Part shown: piece by piece, positions 24,439 to 33,259 of the stretch
Numbering within the stretch: the first letter of the stretch is position 1
Layout of the letters: each line of letters opens with the position of its first letter
Assembly (NCBI GenBank): GCA_002502095.1
Contig: DAPJ01000005.1
Location: forward strand, 87,015 to 151,014
Direction: 5' to 3'
Length of the DNA stretch: 64,000 nt
From: Euryarchaeota archaeon UBA62
Lineage (GTDB): Archaea > Thermoplasmatota > Poseidoniia > Poseidoniales > Thalassarchaeaceae
The notes under the pieces: model-generated
Database searches by the model: none
What the model was told of the DNA's origin: nothing
Seen by the model: the letters and a program-made list of their open reading frames with translations, nothing else
Translations under genes and position numbers: made by a program

Positions 24439-26358
24439 ATGAGGCTTACTTTCTCAGAAATTAAGAATAAAATTAGAAAAATTGTTCCCGAAGGAATAGA
24501 CTATGACGTTGATCTAGAAGCCGGATCTATTTCTGTTATTACTAAGGAGCCCGCATCATTCGGAGGAGCAGGAGGACAGAGTCTTACGGTTAAGATCGCT
24601 AAGGCGATTAGAAGAAGAGTCGTGATCAGGCCACATCCAGATCTACTTTCAAGTGAGAGTGAGGTGAATGATGCGGTATCAAGAATAATGCCAGAAGAAG
24701 CTCTAATTAGACGAATCTGGCTAGATCCGGCTTTATCTGAAGTCACAATTGAAGCTGATGATCCTAAGTCAGCAGTGGGTCAGAAGGGAACTAACATCCA
24801 ACAGCTTAGAAACGAGATCGGATGGCTGGTAAACGTTGTTAGGGCACCCGCGAGAGAAAGTAGAACTCAGACGGATATTAGAAGATTCAGAAAGGAGCTA
24901 GCCGACGAAAGGAAAACACTACTCAGAAAATTCGGCACTAGGATATACAGGCCTCAGAGGCCAGGCCCATCTTGGGTCAGGGTCACCGCTCTCGGCTCAT
25001 ACAGAGAGGTTGGAAGAGCTATGCATCTGGTTACTACCAATGAGTCCAAGGTTCTCGTAGATTGTGGAGCAAAACCAACTAATAATAGGAGTGAGGTCCA
25101 ACCTTTCTTTGCTGCTCCTGAGATGCTTCCTCTGGATAATATCGATGCTGTCGTAATCACTCACGCTCACGTCGATCATATTGGGATGCTCCCGGTTCTA
25201 TTCAGATATGGCTACAAAGGCCCTGTTTACTGTACTCAACCAACTAGGGACTTAATGACCCTATTACAGATGGATTATATCAAGGTGGCACAAGCAGAAG
25301 GAAATGAGGCCCCATACTCAAAATCTGATATTCAGGAATGTATCAAACATGTAGTAGATGTAAATTGGGGGGAGAAAACCGATATAGCTCCCGACATTAA
25401 AATGACCATGGAAAACGCTGGACATATTCTCGGCTCGTCTAGTGTCTACATGCAAATTGGAGAGGGTAGATCAGAGCACAAACTACTATTCTCTGGAGAT
25501 ATAAAATATGAGAAATCTTGGTTATTCGATGCGGCTACTGTCAGATTCAACAAGGTCGACACACTGGTAATTGAATCTACGTATGGAGGTCCACAAAGTA
25601 TCCAACCCACCAGACAACAAGCTACTCAAGATTTACAAGATTTGATCATAGATACCCTATCAAGAAAGGGTAAAATTTTCTGCCCTGTATTTGCAGTTGG
25701 GAGGTCTCAAGAGGTTATGATGGCCATTGATGAACTATTCAAATCTGAGAAGGTCACACCAGTTACTGTCTGGCTAGATGGAATGATTTCAGAGGCGACC
25801 GCCATTCACACTAGCCATCCCAATTATCTGAATAAGGATCTCAGAGGAAAGATGCTGAGAGGAGGTTCTGAGAATCCATTTAATTCTAAGTGGTTTAAGC
25901 AAGTCGAGTCTAGGGAACAAAGAGAATCAATACTTCTAGATCCAACACCTTGTATTGTATTGGCAACAAGTGGAATGATGACAGGTGGCCCAATTGTAGA
26001 ATATTTCAAGTACTGGGCCCCCGAACCCGGAAATACACTTTGCTTCGTAGGATACCAGGCATCAGGAACTCTGGGGAGGAGGCTCCAAGATGGACACTCG
26101 CAAGTTCCTTTGGTTGACAAAGGCCAGACCCTAATGATCGATGTTCGTTGCAATATGGTCATTATTGATGGGTTCAGTGGACACTCAGATAGAAATCAGC
26201 TAATGGACTATGTCAAAGCGCTAAACCCCACTCCTAGGAAGATAATTTGTCACCATGGCGACCCACAAACCTGCAATGCCTTCAGAAAGGGTCTTAGAGA
26301 GAGATTCAAAGTACAGACATACGCGCCCGACAATCTAGAAACACTTCGCCTAGTATGA
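24439..26358 (+). CDS. KH-domain beta-CASP ribonuclease, archaeal CPSF1
   Basis: 639 aa. N-terminal KH-like modules (about 1-145, with AVGQKGTNIQQLRNEIGW) are followed by a metallo-beta-lactamase/beta-CASP nuclease. Zinc-site motifs seen are HAHVDH at residues 242-247, ENAGHILGSS near 318-327, FSGDIKYE near 353-360 and GFSGHSDR near 580. Known archaeal aCPSF1 is the general 3'-end-forming and transcription-termination nuclease related to eukaryotic CPSF73. AAGTGA precedes the ATG. Its own 3' end abuts the convergent gene at 26359 with no space for a downstream terminator. Confidence 0.96.
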   Translation: MRLTFSEIKNKIRKIVPEGIDYDVDLEAGSISVITKEPASFGGAGGQSLTVKIAKAIRRRVVIRPHPDLLSSESEVNDAVSRIMPEEALIRRIWLDPALSEVTIEADDPKSAVGQKGTNIQQLRNEIGWLVNVVRAPARESRTQTDIRRFRKELADERKTLLRKFGTRIYRPQRPGPSWVRVTALGSYREVGRAMHLVTTNESKVLVDCGAKPTNNRSEVQPFFAAPEMLPLDNIDAVVITHAHVDHIGMLPVLFRYGYKGPVYCTQPTRDLMTLLQMDYIKVAQAEGNEAPYSKSDIQECIKHVVDVNWGEKTDIAPDIKMTMENAGHILGSSSVYMQIGEGRSEHKLLFSGDIKYEKSWLFDAATVRFNKVDTLVIESTYGGPQSIQPTRQQATQDLQDLIIDTLSRKGKIFCPVFAVGRSQEVMMAIDELFKSEKVTPVTVWLDGMISEATAIHTSHPNYLNKDLRGKMLRGGSENPFNSKWFKQVESREQRESILLDPTPCIVLATSGMMTGGPIVEYFKYWAPEPGNTLCFVGYQASGTLGRRLQDGHSQVPLVDKGQTLMIDVRCNMVIIDGFSGHSDRNQLMDYVKALNPTPRKIICHHGDPQTCNAFRKGLRERFKVQTYAPDNLETLRLV

Positions 26359-26628
26359 TTAAAGAACAGGTGTATCGAAGCCAAAATCGCCCGCTTGAAG
26401 ATTCTTCTCAACTTCGGGTTTTTCATCCTCATCCCATTCTTCAGAGATATTGTTCGAGTCATTTTCTCCTTCCTTAGATGATAGTGCTAAAGCTACTGAA
26501 AATGGTATCAGTAGGAGGAAAACCCAAGATTGATTGCCTACTTCGCCAGATGAGATTAGGGAGTACAAAGATAGTATGATTAAGGCCAGAGAAACTATCC
26601 AACCAATCGCCCGAATAACACCAGTCAC
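26359..26628 (-). CDS. Small two-helix membrane protein
   Basis: 89 aa. Two hydrophobic helices (about residues 5-24 and 35-50) are followed by an acidic, probably disordered cytoplasmic tail (EEWDEDEKPEVEKN). I recognise no family. The stop codon directly abuts the aCPSF1 stop on the opposite strand. Coding support is moderate: hydropathy pattern and tight packing argue for a real gene. Confidence 0.6.
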   Translation of the reverse strand: MTGVIRAIGWIVSLALIILSLYSLISSGEVGNQSWVFLLLIPFSVALALSSKEGENDSNNISEEWDEDEKPEVEKNLQAGDFGFDTPVL

Positions 26629-26709
26629 ATTACTCTGTCCGGGTTGGGATTAATCAGTCAACCTCTTGTACCTCGGATTTTATCCAATTTCATGGGAGGT
26701 AGTTGGGTA

Positions 26710-27126
26710 ATGCTGAGATGCCAATGTGGAAGGAATTTTGGATCCAGGGCCAACTCAAATGCTAATTGCCCAAGATGCAATAAAAAAACATCCTTGACCA
26801 CTATCAAATCCTTCTCTTCTTCTTCAGAATTGAGAGATGCAGTATCCAAAGCAAATGTTCCTGATGAGATTATCAATGAGCTATCTTCCAGATTAGCATC
26901 ATATGAAAAATCTGAACGTTCCAATGAGGGATTTACTAGTGATGACATCAATAAAATTTTATCTCTTGCCAAACTTCCAGATGACTCAATCACTCTTAGC
27001 TCGTTAAATGAGTCAATGATTAAATTAAACATAAAAAAAATGAGTGCAGAGAGGTTGATAGAGATTCTAGAAACATCTTCTATGGTTCTTAGAAATTCAA
27101 ATACCTCTTGGTCAGTTCTCCAGTAA
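26710..27126 (+). CDS. Zinc-ribbon protein of unknown function
   Basis: 138 aa from the ATG at 26710, with GGGAGGT about 10 bp upstream; an in-frame ATG at 26692 is possible. Residues 1-30 form a zinc ribbon (CQCGRNFG and CPRCNKK), and the remainder is predicted helical with a Ser-rich linker. The reverse strand carries an open frame of similar length, but the Cys pairs, ribosome-binding site and start favour this strand. It precedes tRNA-Pro. Function is unknown. Confidence 0.7.
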   Translation: MLRCQCGRNFGSRANSNANCPRCNKKTSLTTIKSFSSSSELRDAVSKANVPDEIINELSSRLASYEKSERSNEGFTSDDINKILSLAKLPDDSITLSSLNESMIKLNIKKMSAERLIEILETSSMVLRNSNTSWSVLQ

Positions 27127-27159
27127 CGTTCATTCAAGAGATGCCTTGGGAACCCATAG

Positions 27160-27237
27160 GGGCCCGTGGGTTAGTCTGGTCTATGCTAGATGCTTTGGGA
27201 GCATTTGACCCTGGTTCGAATCCAGGCGGGCCCACCA
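27160..27237 (+). tRNA. tRNA-Pro (anticodon TGG)
   Basis: A complete cloverleaf can be drawn. Acceptor stem GGGCCCG (27160-27166) pairs with CGGGCCC (27227-27233). The anticodon stem GATGC/GCATT encloses the loop TTTGGGA with anticodon TGG at 27196-27198. The T arm is CCTGG-TTCGAAT-CCAGG. The discriminator is A27234 and CCA is encoded at 27235-27237. No intron is seen. The convergent Nudix gene stops at 27238, directly after the CCA. Confidence 0.97.
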
Positions 27238-28008
27238 TCATTTCAGTCTGTTAAGTGCCTCAATATCAAATATTGATACTGCATTATCTATTGCCTCCGA
27301 GATACTGAACCACATAGCTTCCTCAATCTCATCTTGCTTAGGAGTAATTTCTTCATACTCGAAATCTGCATGACATTTGTAAGTAAATGAAATCCAATTT
27401 ATCCCATCATCAGTAAAAATTTCTTCACGGATATATGCGCCATCATCATCACCAAAAGATTCGCCGGTTTCACCCTTGGGATCTTCAATAACGATATCAA
27501 TACCAAGCTCCTCTTTGGCTTCCCTAATTGCTGCTTCTCGAGGGTGCTCACCATAATCTACGAAACCCCCTGGAAGTGTCCAGCAACCGGTAAAAAATCC
27601 TCTTGAAACCTTCGCCATTAAAACCTCTCTTTTCGAATTCAAAATTAGTACCTTACTCACTACTCTGTGTATGGTTCTGTATACGGATTCTCTAGCAACC
27701 GGGTCAACTGAATTATCGCTAATTACAGAATCCTTCCATGCCCATTCCCCAGGCCAGTCAACTAACGGCTTGCCGTGAGTTACAACATGATCCTCCTGAG
27801 CTAGTCTAAATCGGTTGGTACGAATTTCTTCCCAGGGGATTCCAAAATTCTCTAACTCTTCTTCAGTTGGTAAGCGTATCAGCTCTGTGTCCGAATCATG
27901 ATCAACTCTTCCCATCTTGGGGATTGCTGGACCACTGCCATCATTGTACACTAACAGTAATTTACCATCTGACTCTAGGTAAACATGCTTGCCCATTGAT
28001 ACACCCAT
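27238..28008 (-). CDS. Nudix hydrolase
   Basis: 256 aa. The Nudix box is GGFVDYGEHPREAAIREAKEELGI (about residues 143-166), which fits G-x5-E-x7-RE-x2-EE-x-G. It is preceded by an N-terminal domain of about 110 residues without a known motif. An insertion rich in Asp/Gly (GESFGDDDGAY) follows the box. The substrate, probably a nucleoside diphosphate derivative such as NADH, ADP-ribose or an oxidised nucleotide, cannot be assigned. The start abuts the mdh stop; an internal ATG at 27996 is an alternative. Confidence 0.88.
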   Translation of the reverse strand: MGVSMGKHVYLESDGKLLLVYNDGSGPAIPKMGRVDHDSDTELIRLPTEEELENFGIPWEEIRTNRFRLAQEDHVVTHGKPLVDWPGEWAWKDSVISDNSVDPVARESVYRTIHRVVSKVLILNSKREVLMAKVSRGFFTGCWTLPGGFVDYGEHPREAAIREAKEELGIDIVIEDPKGETGESFGDDDGAYIREEIFTDDGINWISFTYKCHADFEYEEITPKQDEIEEAMWFSISEAIDNAVSIFDIEALNRLK

Positions 28009-28989
28009 CTAACTTCCTAATAGTTCGCTGACCGCGTCCCTTTCTTCCAAAAGGACCGCAATATTCTCATCTATTTTCGACTGTGCAAATGCGTCTATAG
28101 GTAGGTCTTCGACTACTACTATATCGCCATTTTCACATCTACATGGGAAGCTAAAAACTAATCCTTTGGGAACACCATACCATCCCTCTGATGGAATAGC
28201 CATAGATACTATCCGGCCGTTAGTTCCTTGCCACCAGTCCCTCATATGGTCTATTGCAGCAGACGCTGCGGAGGCCGCGGAAGAAGCCCCCCTGGCTACA
28301 ATGATAGCCTTTCCGCGTGCTGAAACAGTTTCAATGAATTGTCCTTGCAACCATTCTATGTCAAACAGATCGGTTACTGGTACATCCTCAATGGTAGCGA
28401 AACGTGGGTCGGGATACATCGTGTTAGCGTGATTGCCCCAGATGAATACATCCCTAATGTCTGATGCAGGAACTCCGGCGTGTTCTGCTATCTGCCCCAC
28501 AGCTCTATTCTGATCTAGGCGAGTCATTGCAGTAAACTGCCTAGAGGGTATACTCGGTGCATTAGCACAGGCTATCAGTGCATTAGTATTACAGGGGTTA
28601 CCCACTGTGATTACCTTTACACTTCGGGAGGCTACCGATTCTATTGCCTTGCCCTGCCCGACAAAAATAGGGCCATTCGCTGCTACTAGGTCGGATCTGT
28701 CCATATCTTTAGTCCTGGGTCGTGAACCAACTAGAAAAATTACATCTGCATCTTGAAATGCGATATTGGGATCATCTGTACCTATTATGCCGTGGACAAG
28801 AGGGAATGCAGAGTCATTCAGCTCCATCATTACTCCTTCCAGACGTTGCATTCCAGGTGGTATCTCCAGAAGCTGCAGATTAACTGGTTGGGCCGCCCCA
28901 AAACAATCCCCACTTGCTATCCGCCATAACAGAGCATAACCAATGTTTCCCGCCGCTCCTGTAACAGCAACACGAATTGATTTATTCAT
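28009..28989 (-). CDS. mdh: Malate dehydrogenase
   Basis: 326 aa from the ATG at 28989. It oxidises malate to oxaloacetate with NAD(P). The Rossmann motif VAVTGAAGNIGYALLWRIASG, the substrate arginines in SRPRTKDMDRSDLV, VGNPCNTNALI, MTRLDQNRA and the catalytic His in IWGNHANTMYPD mark the cytosolic-type (group 2) MDH family. A TATA-like element at 29015-29023 lies 26-34 bp upstream, so the ATG at 28989 probably sits at the transcript start (leaderless); the open frame up to 29040 would run through that promoter. Upstream gene of the Nudix gene. Confidence 0.95.
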   Translation of the reverse strand: MNKSIRVAVTGAAGNIGYALLWRIASGDCFGAAQPVNLQLLEIPPGMQRLEGVMMELNDSAFPLVHGIIGTDDPNIAFQDADVIFLVGSRPRTKDMDRSDLVAANGPIFVGQGKAIESVASRSVKVITVGNPCNTNALIACANAPSIPSRQFTAMTRLDQNRAVGQIAEHAGVPASDIRDVFIWGNHANTMYPDPRFATIEDVPVTDLFDIEWLQGQFIETVSARGKAIIVARGASSAASAASAAIDHMRDWWQGTNGRIVSMAIPSEGWYGVPKGLVFSFPCRCENGDIVVVEDLPIDAFAQSKIDENIAVLLEERDAVSELLGS

Positions 28990-29014
28990 ACTCTTTTTCG
29001 TAACATCAACGTCG

Positions 29015-29023
29015 TTATATTTA
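29015..29023 (-). promoter_or_regulatory. TATA-like element of mdh
   Basis: Reading the minus strand gives TAAATATAA, a good archaeal TATA box. Its centre is about 30 bp upstream of the mdh ATG at 28989, which points to a leaderless transcript and decides the start codon. Confidence 0.55.
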
Positions 29024-29179
29024 GTAGAGTCTGGGGGCACTATCTCTCCTCGTGCTGGCGGTAGTGATTAGAGTATTAGCACTTTGCGACAGAACATTCT
29101 GCACGGCTCTTCGGAATATGGTTCATGGACAACGAGAATAGTCAGCCGACGGTTTCAATAAGCGCCAACATCTCGGAGG

Positions 29180-29186
29180 TTTAATC
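29180..29186 (+). promoter_or_regulatory. TATA-like element of the pnt operon
   Basis: TTTAATC stands 26-32 bp before the pntAA ATG at 29212, again consistent with a leaderless or near-leaderless transcript. The rest of the divergent spacer (about 29041-29175) contains no gene I can support; it has one short dyad, CAGAA-CA-TTCTG, near 29090-29101. Confidence 0.45.
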
Positions 29187-29211
29187 TTGGTCTTAGACTA
29201 CGAGTGATATT

Positions 29212-30369
29212 ATGCGACTAGGAGTTCTCAGAGAGCCAGAAGGGGAGATGAGAGTTGCTTTAGTACCCAACTCTATACTCAAATTATCTAAGTCTGGATT
29301 TGAAGTATTCATAGAGAAAGATGCTGGAGTCAATGCAAACCACTCTAATGAAGAGTATGAGGGAAGAGGTGGCCAAATATGCTCAAGGGAAGACGTATTA
29401 TCCTGTGAAACAATAGTGTCCATCAGGACTCCTGATTTGTCGGGAATCTCCGAGGGCACTGTACTTATCTGCGTGGCCGATCCCTTCAGGAATCCAGATA
29501 CTGTTAGACAAGCTATTTCTTCTGGCATTACACTAATCAGTATGGATATGATCCCAAGAAGACTTTCTAGAGCTCAATCCATGGATGTAAACTCTAGCCA
29601 AGACAATCTTTCTGGATACAAAGCAGTACTGATGGGTGCATCGGAGGTCCCTAAGGCAATACCCATGATGACTACTAGCGCGGGTACTGTAAAGCCAGCA
29701 AAATTTGTAATCATGGGTAGTGGAGTTGCAGGACTTCAGGCCATAGCAACCGCCAAGCGAATTGGAGCGATAGTGTATGCATCTGATGTCAGAAAATCTG
29801 CGGCAGAACAGATTGAATCCGTAGGTGGAAGATTCATCGAGGTTGAGGGCATGGATGATTTCGAAGACGAGTCCGGATACGCCAAGCCTCTTACGCCAGA
29901 ATTTATCCAGAAGGTAAATGATACTGTATGTGAAGTAGCTAGTGATGCTGATGTCATAGTTACTACAGCTAGAATTTTCGGCAGACCTGCACCCATTACC
30001 ATTCCCGAATCTGCCGTGCGTTCTTTCAAGAAAGGATCAGTAATTGTAGATATGAATGCTGACGTCGGCGGAAATTGTGAGCTGACTACACCGGGTGAGA
30101 CTGTTGTCAAATACGGAGTGAAAATTATTGGAATTAAGAATCTTGCAGGGACAATCCCCTCATCAGCTAGCATGCTCTACTCTAACAATATCACTAATTT
30201 CGTTATCTCAATATCTGGGGATGATGGACTAATTTTGGACTCTGAGGATGATATTTTAGTTGGTCCTTCAGAAGATTCTGACTTCTTCGTAGATGGCATG
30301 GGGGGCGTCCTGATATGCAGTTCAGGAGAGTTGCATAGAAATCAAACTAGACTAGGGGGAATTTTGTAG
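29212..30369 (+). CDS. pntAA: NAD(P) transhydrogenase subunit alpha 1 (NAD-binding)
   Basis: 385 aa soluble domain I of proton-translocating transhydrogenase, which binds NAD(H). It opens MRLGVLREPEGEMRVALVP and has the Rossmann motif VIMGSGVAGLQAIATAKRIGA near residues 162-182, then SAAEQIESVGGRFIEVE and the GKPAPI-like FGRPAPITIPESAV. This is the split, three-gene arrangement as in Rhodospirillum, where alpha is broken into AA and AB. Its TAG stop overlaps the GTG start of pntAB by one base. Confidence 0.95.
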   Translation: MRLGVLREPEGEMRVALVPNSILKLSKSGFEVFIEKDAGVNANHSNEEYEGRGGQICSREDVLSCETIVSIRTPDLSGISEGTVLICVADPFRNPDTVRQAISSGITLISMDMIPRRLSRAQSMDVNSSQDNLSGYKAVLMGASEVPKAIPMMTTSAGTVKPAKFVIMGSGVAGLQAIATAKRIGAIVYASDVRKSAAEQIESVGGRFIEVEGMDDFEDESGYAKPLTPEFIQKVNDTVCEVASDADVIVTTARIFGRPAPITIPESAVRSFKKGSVIVDMNADVGGNCELTTPGETVVKYGVKIIGIKNLAGTIPSSASMLYSNNITNFVISISGDDGLILDSEDDILVGPSEDSDFFVDGMGGVLICSSGELHRNQTRLGGIL

Positions 30370-30689
30370 TGTCTCTAACATTAACCGCACTGATTGGAAG
30401 TATAACCGTATTCGTACTTGCTATTTTTCTAGGTTTTGAGCTAATTAGTAAGGTCCCCCCTACGTTGCATACTCCTCTAATGTCTGGTGCTAATGCAATC
30501 TCCGGAATTACTATTGTAGGTGCGCTAATACTCTCCAATGAGAGTTTTAGTGGAATGGATACCTCTCTGGCCGCGATTCTGGCTTTCCTAGCTTTAGTAA
30601 TGGCAACAATAAATGTTGTCGGCGGATTCATGGTCACAAATAGGATGCTGGAGATGATTGCCGGTAAGAAGAGAAGAGGTGGTAACTAG
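30369..30689 (+). CDS. pntAB: NAD(P) transhydrogenase subunit alpha 2 (membrane)
   Basis: 106 aa with three hydrophobic helices (about 3-22, 38-56, 62-88) and the conserved HTPLMSGANAISGITIVGA segment. It is the small membrane part of the alpha subunit and contributes to the proton channel. GTG start at 30369 within TAGTG; its stop in turn overlaps the GTG of pntB. Tight coupling of all three genes suits a complex assembled in fixed ratio. Confidence 0.93.
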   Translation: MSLTLTALIGSITVFVLAIFLGFELISKVPPTLHTPLMSGANAISGITIVGALILSNESFSGMDTSLAAILAFLALVMATINVVGGFMVTNRMLEMIAGKKRRGGN

Positions 30690-32134
30690 TGGTCGATCCT
30701 GTAATCTGGGATATTGGATACCTATTGTCAGCATCCATGTTCATTGTAGGGATAAAGAGGCTATCTAGTCCTAGAACCGCTCCTTCCGGTAATAGACTTG
30801 GTGCCCAAGGGATGCTACTTGCAGTACTTGTTACACTTATGAAACTTCAATCCGAGGGAATAATCGGTTGGGAACTCATTGTTGGGGGTCTCGCTATTGG
30901 CTCTCTGATAGGCTATCTAATGGCAACCCGCGTCGAGATGACCGGGATGCCCGAACTAGTTGCCCTGTTCAATGGGTTCGGGGGAGCGGCCTCAGCTCTC
31001 GTTGGATTGTCTGAGGTGTTGAAGAGGATATCTGATGGAGTCCCAGAACCAGGCGTTGAGCTATATGCAATATGGATAGCTATTGGGCTTTCAGCCCTAG
31101 TTGGGTGGATCACACTCTCTGGTAGCCTAGTTGCTATGATGAAGCTGAAGGGTGGATTCTATATTCCTTTCAGTAAGAAGGATGACAGAGGAAGAAGTAA
31201 ATGGGTCTCGTTTCCAACCTGGGGCCCTCCATGGCTAAATTATGTCAAAGTACTCTTACTGCTATCATCCATAGCGCTAATTGCTATGACCATACAGGAG
31301 CCAGAAGATAAGACGTGGATCTATTCTTTGGTGGGGACTTCTACCTTACTAGGAATTCTGTTCGTATTGCCTATAGGTGGTGCTGATATGCCAGTGGTTG
31401 TAAGCCTACTAAACTCACTATCAGGCATAGCGGCTGCATTTACTGGTTTTGTAATCGGTAACAACGTACTAATCATAGCAGGTTCTATGGTAGGAGCAGC
31501 CGGACTTATTCTGACCTTCATAATGTGCAAGGCCATGAACAGAGAGCTTTATGACGTTCTTTTCAAAGCATTTGGTGGTTCTGGAGAAAAAGATCAGTTG
31601 ACAAGGACAAAGGTTGGAAGCGATCCAGAAGAAGTAGCAATGGTTCTTGACGGAGCTCAGAAAGTCATTGTTGTACCAGGATACGGAATGGCAGTCAGTC
31701 AGAGTCAGCACGCAGTAAAGGAATTTGCAGATTTAATGGAATCAATGGACTGTGAGGTACTCTACGCTATCCATCCAGTAGCAGGAAGGATGCCGGGACA
31801 TATGAATGTCCTTTTAGCAGAGGCAAACGTTCCTTATGAGAAATTAATTGAGATGGATGAAATAAATTCTGAGTTTCCTGACTGCGATGTAGCCATTGTG
31901 ATAGGTGCTAATGATACTACCAATCCTGCTTCTAGATCCGGAGAGGGTCCATTAGCGGGAATGCCAATATTAGATGTCGATAAATCATCAGTTGTTGTCA
32001 TCATCAAGAGAAGCCTCTCAGTAGGGTACGCAGGCGTGGACAATGATTTGTTTTACATGGATAAAACCATGATGCTGTTCGGTGACGGGAAGAAAATGAT
32101 GAACCAACTGAATACTGCTGTTAAAGAATTATAA
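30689..32134 (+). CDS. pntB: NAD(P) transhydrogenase subunit beta
   Basis: 481 aa, GTG start. The N-terminal half has about eight to nine membrane helices forming the proton path. The C-terminal NADP(H)-binding domain III (about 305-481) contains VIVVPGYGMAVSQSQHAVKEF, YAIHPVAGRMPGHMNVLLAEANVPY, DVAIVIGANDTTNPASR, VVIIKRSLSVGYAGVDNDLFY and GDGKK. It uses the proton gradient to drive NADH to NADPH transfer. Confidence 0.96.
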   Translation: MVDPVIWDIGYLLSASMFIVGIKRLSSPRTAPSGNRLGAQGMLLAVLVTLMKLQSEGIIGWELIVGGLAIGSLIGYLMATRVEMTGMPELVALFNGFGGAASALVGLSEVLKRISDGVPEPGVELYAIWIAIGLSALVGWITLSGSLVAMMKLKGGFYIPFSKKDDRGRSKWVSFPTWGPPWLNYVKVLLLLSSIALIAMTIQEPEDKTWIYSLVGTSTLLGILFVLPIGGADMPVVVSLLNSLSGIAAAFTGFVIGNNVLIIAGSMVGAAGLILTFIMCKAMNRELYDVLFKAFGGSGEKDQLTRTKVGSDPEEVAMVLDGAQKVIVVPGYGMAVSQSQHAVKEFADLMESMDCEVLYAIHPVAGRMPGHMNVLLAEANVPYEKLIEMDEINSEFPDCDVAIVIGANDTTNPASRSGEGPLAGMPILDVDKSSVVVIIKRSLSVGYAGVDNDLFYMDKTMMLFGDGKKMMNQLNTAVKEL

Positions 32135-32149
32135 TTGGTGGACACGTAC

Positions 32150-33259
32150 ATGACTCCGAGCAACGGTTATTTGTCGCATGCTCCGGATAGTCGCATGGGT
32201 GTGCGCATGGTAGGTGGTGTCAAGAGGGCCTTTGCCATACTTCTGGTGATTTCCATTATGTCAATTCCTGCCATGGGAATGAGTTCGGGTCCGGGCTACG
32301 AAAACTCCGATGGAGATCCTACAGTGAAGTATGGGTGCTCTTGCCACAACAACGGAGCAGCATCTACCAGGGCCGTAGTGATGGTTACCGGAGTCCCGGT
32401 CATGTATGAGTTAGATCAGTCCTATGACATGACAATCAAGGTAGCAGACTCCCTCACACTTTCTGGCGGCGATGGTAACACCGAGGGAGGATTCCTGATG
32501 ACATCGGATGGCATTGGTGAGTTCTCGTGGCCAGAAGATGAGGATATTAGAGAAGCAGAAGGAGCCCCATCAGATATATCTCATTCAGAAACTGACTCTG
32601 ATGGCATATGGCAAATCACATGGACCGCTCCCTCAAATGATACAGGACATGTTCATTTCTGGTTGGCGGGAAATTCTGTGAATGGAGACGGAGCTCCAGG
32701 TGATGAAGATTGGTGGAATATCCTCTCCTTTACAATAAACTCACCAGACACAATTGAATCTGGTGATTCGGGTGCCACTTTGGAGACCAGGACGGTCTCT
32801 GTGGGTGACTATGATACGCTGTTCCTGTTAGAAGAATCAGAAGCCCAAAGGGAAGCAGAAAGACAAGAGGCTTTGTCACACAGAGTTTTCACACAGGGAA
32901 ATCTATTCTTCTGGACCAGTCTTACGGCTCTGCTAGTAGGAGCATTAGTGCAGAGGGAGATTCTAGAAAGAAAATATGATGATGGTCCTGAGTTCTTAGC
33001 TACGGAACTGGCATACCCGCAAGCCCTTAGAAGAGCCCTCATGAGCATAGTATCGTTTTTGATTGCCATTAGATGGGCTTCTTCTGAGACTCCGATTTAC
33101 TTCCCCCCTCCTGCCGTGGTAGAAGAGGGAACCAAGGTAACCGATTTGACCGCCTTCCTAACTGGATGTGCATTCCTCGCCAGCGCCCTTTTCGCCTACG
33201 GGGTGTATCGAACCATTTTAGCGGCTAGAGTCTCCCCAGATGTCAAGGATCGTCTATAG
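32150..33259 (+). CDS. Secreted CxCH protein with reeler-like domain and C-terminal membrane helices
   Basis: 369 aa from the ATG at 32150, with GGTGG 8 bp upstream; a TTG at 32135 and ATGs at 32195 and 32207 are also possible. A signal-like helix (AFAILLVISIMSIPAMG) is followed by KYGCSCHNNGAA and a beta-sandwich resembling bacterial reeler-like or 'choice-of-anchor' domains. Bacterial relatives of this type often carry Cys-x2-CH near the N-terminus; here it is CxCH, so it is not a canonical haem site. A helical charged stretch and three membrane helices (about 248-270, 290-310, 336-358) end the protein. It sits directly after pntB. Confidence 0.65.
   Translation: MTPSNGYLSHAPDSRMGVRMVGGVKRAFAILLVISIMSIPAMGMSSGPGYENSDGDPTVKYGCSCHNNGAASTRAVVMVTGVPVMYELDQSYDMTIKVADSLTLSGGDGNTEGGFLMTSDGIGEFSWPEDEDIREAEGAPSDISHSETDSDGIWQITWTAPSNDTGHVHFWLAGNSVNGDGAPGDEDWWNILSFTINSPDTIESGDSGATLETRTVSVGDYDTLFLLEESEAQREAERQEALSHRVFTQGNLFFWTSLTALLVGALVQREILERKYDDGPEFLATELAYPQALRRALMSIVSFLIAIRWASSETPIYFPPPAVVEEGTKVTDLTAFLTGCAFLASALFAYGVYRTILAARVSPDVKDRL

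Noticed and set aside
26658..27137. 159-aa ORF on the minus strand opposite the zinc-ribbon gene
   Set aside because: The plus-strand frame has a paired-Cys zinc ribbon and a ribosome-binding site; the minus frame has neither.
32336..32350. Canonical c-type haem site in the secreted protein after pntB
   Set aside because: The sequence is GCSCH; the first Cys is two residues before CH, so it is CxCH, not CxxCH.
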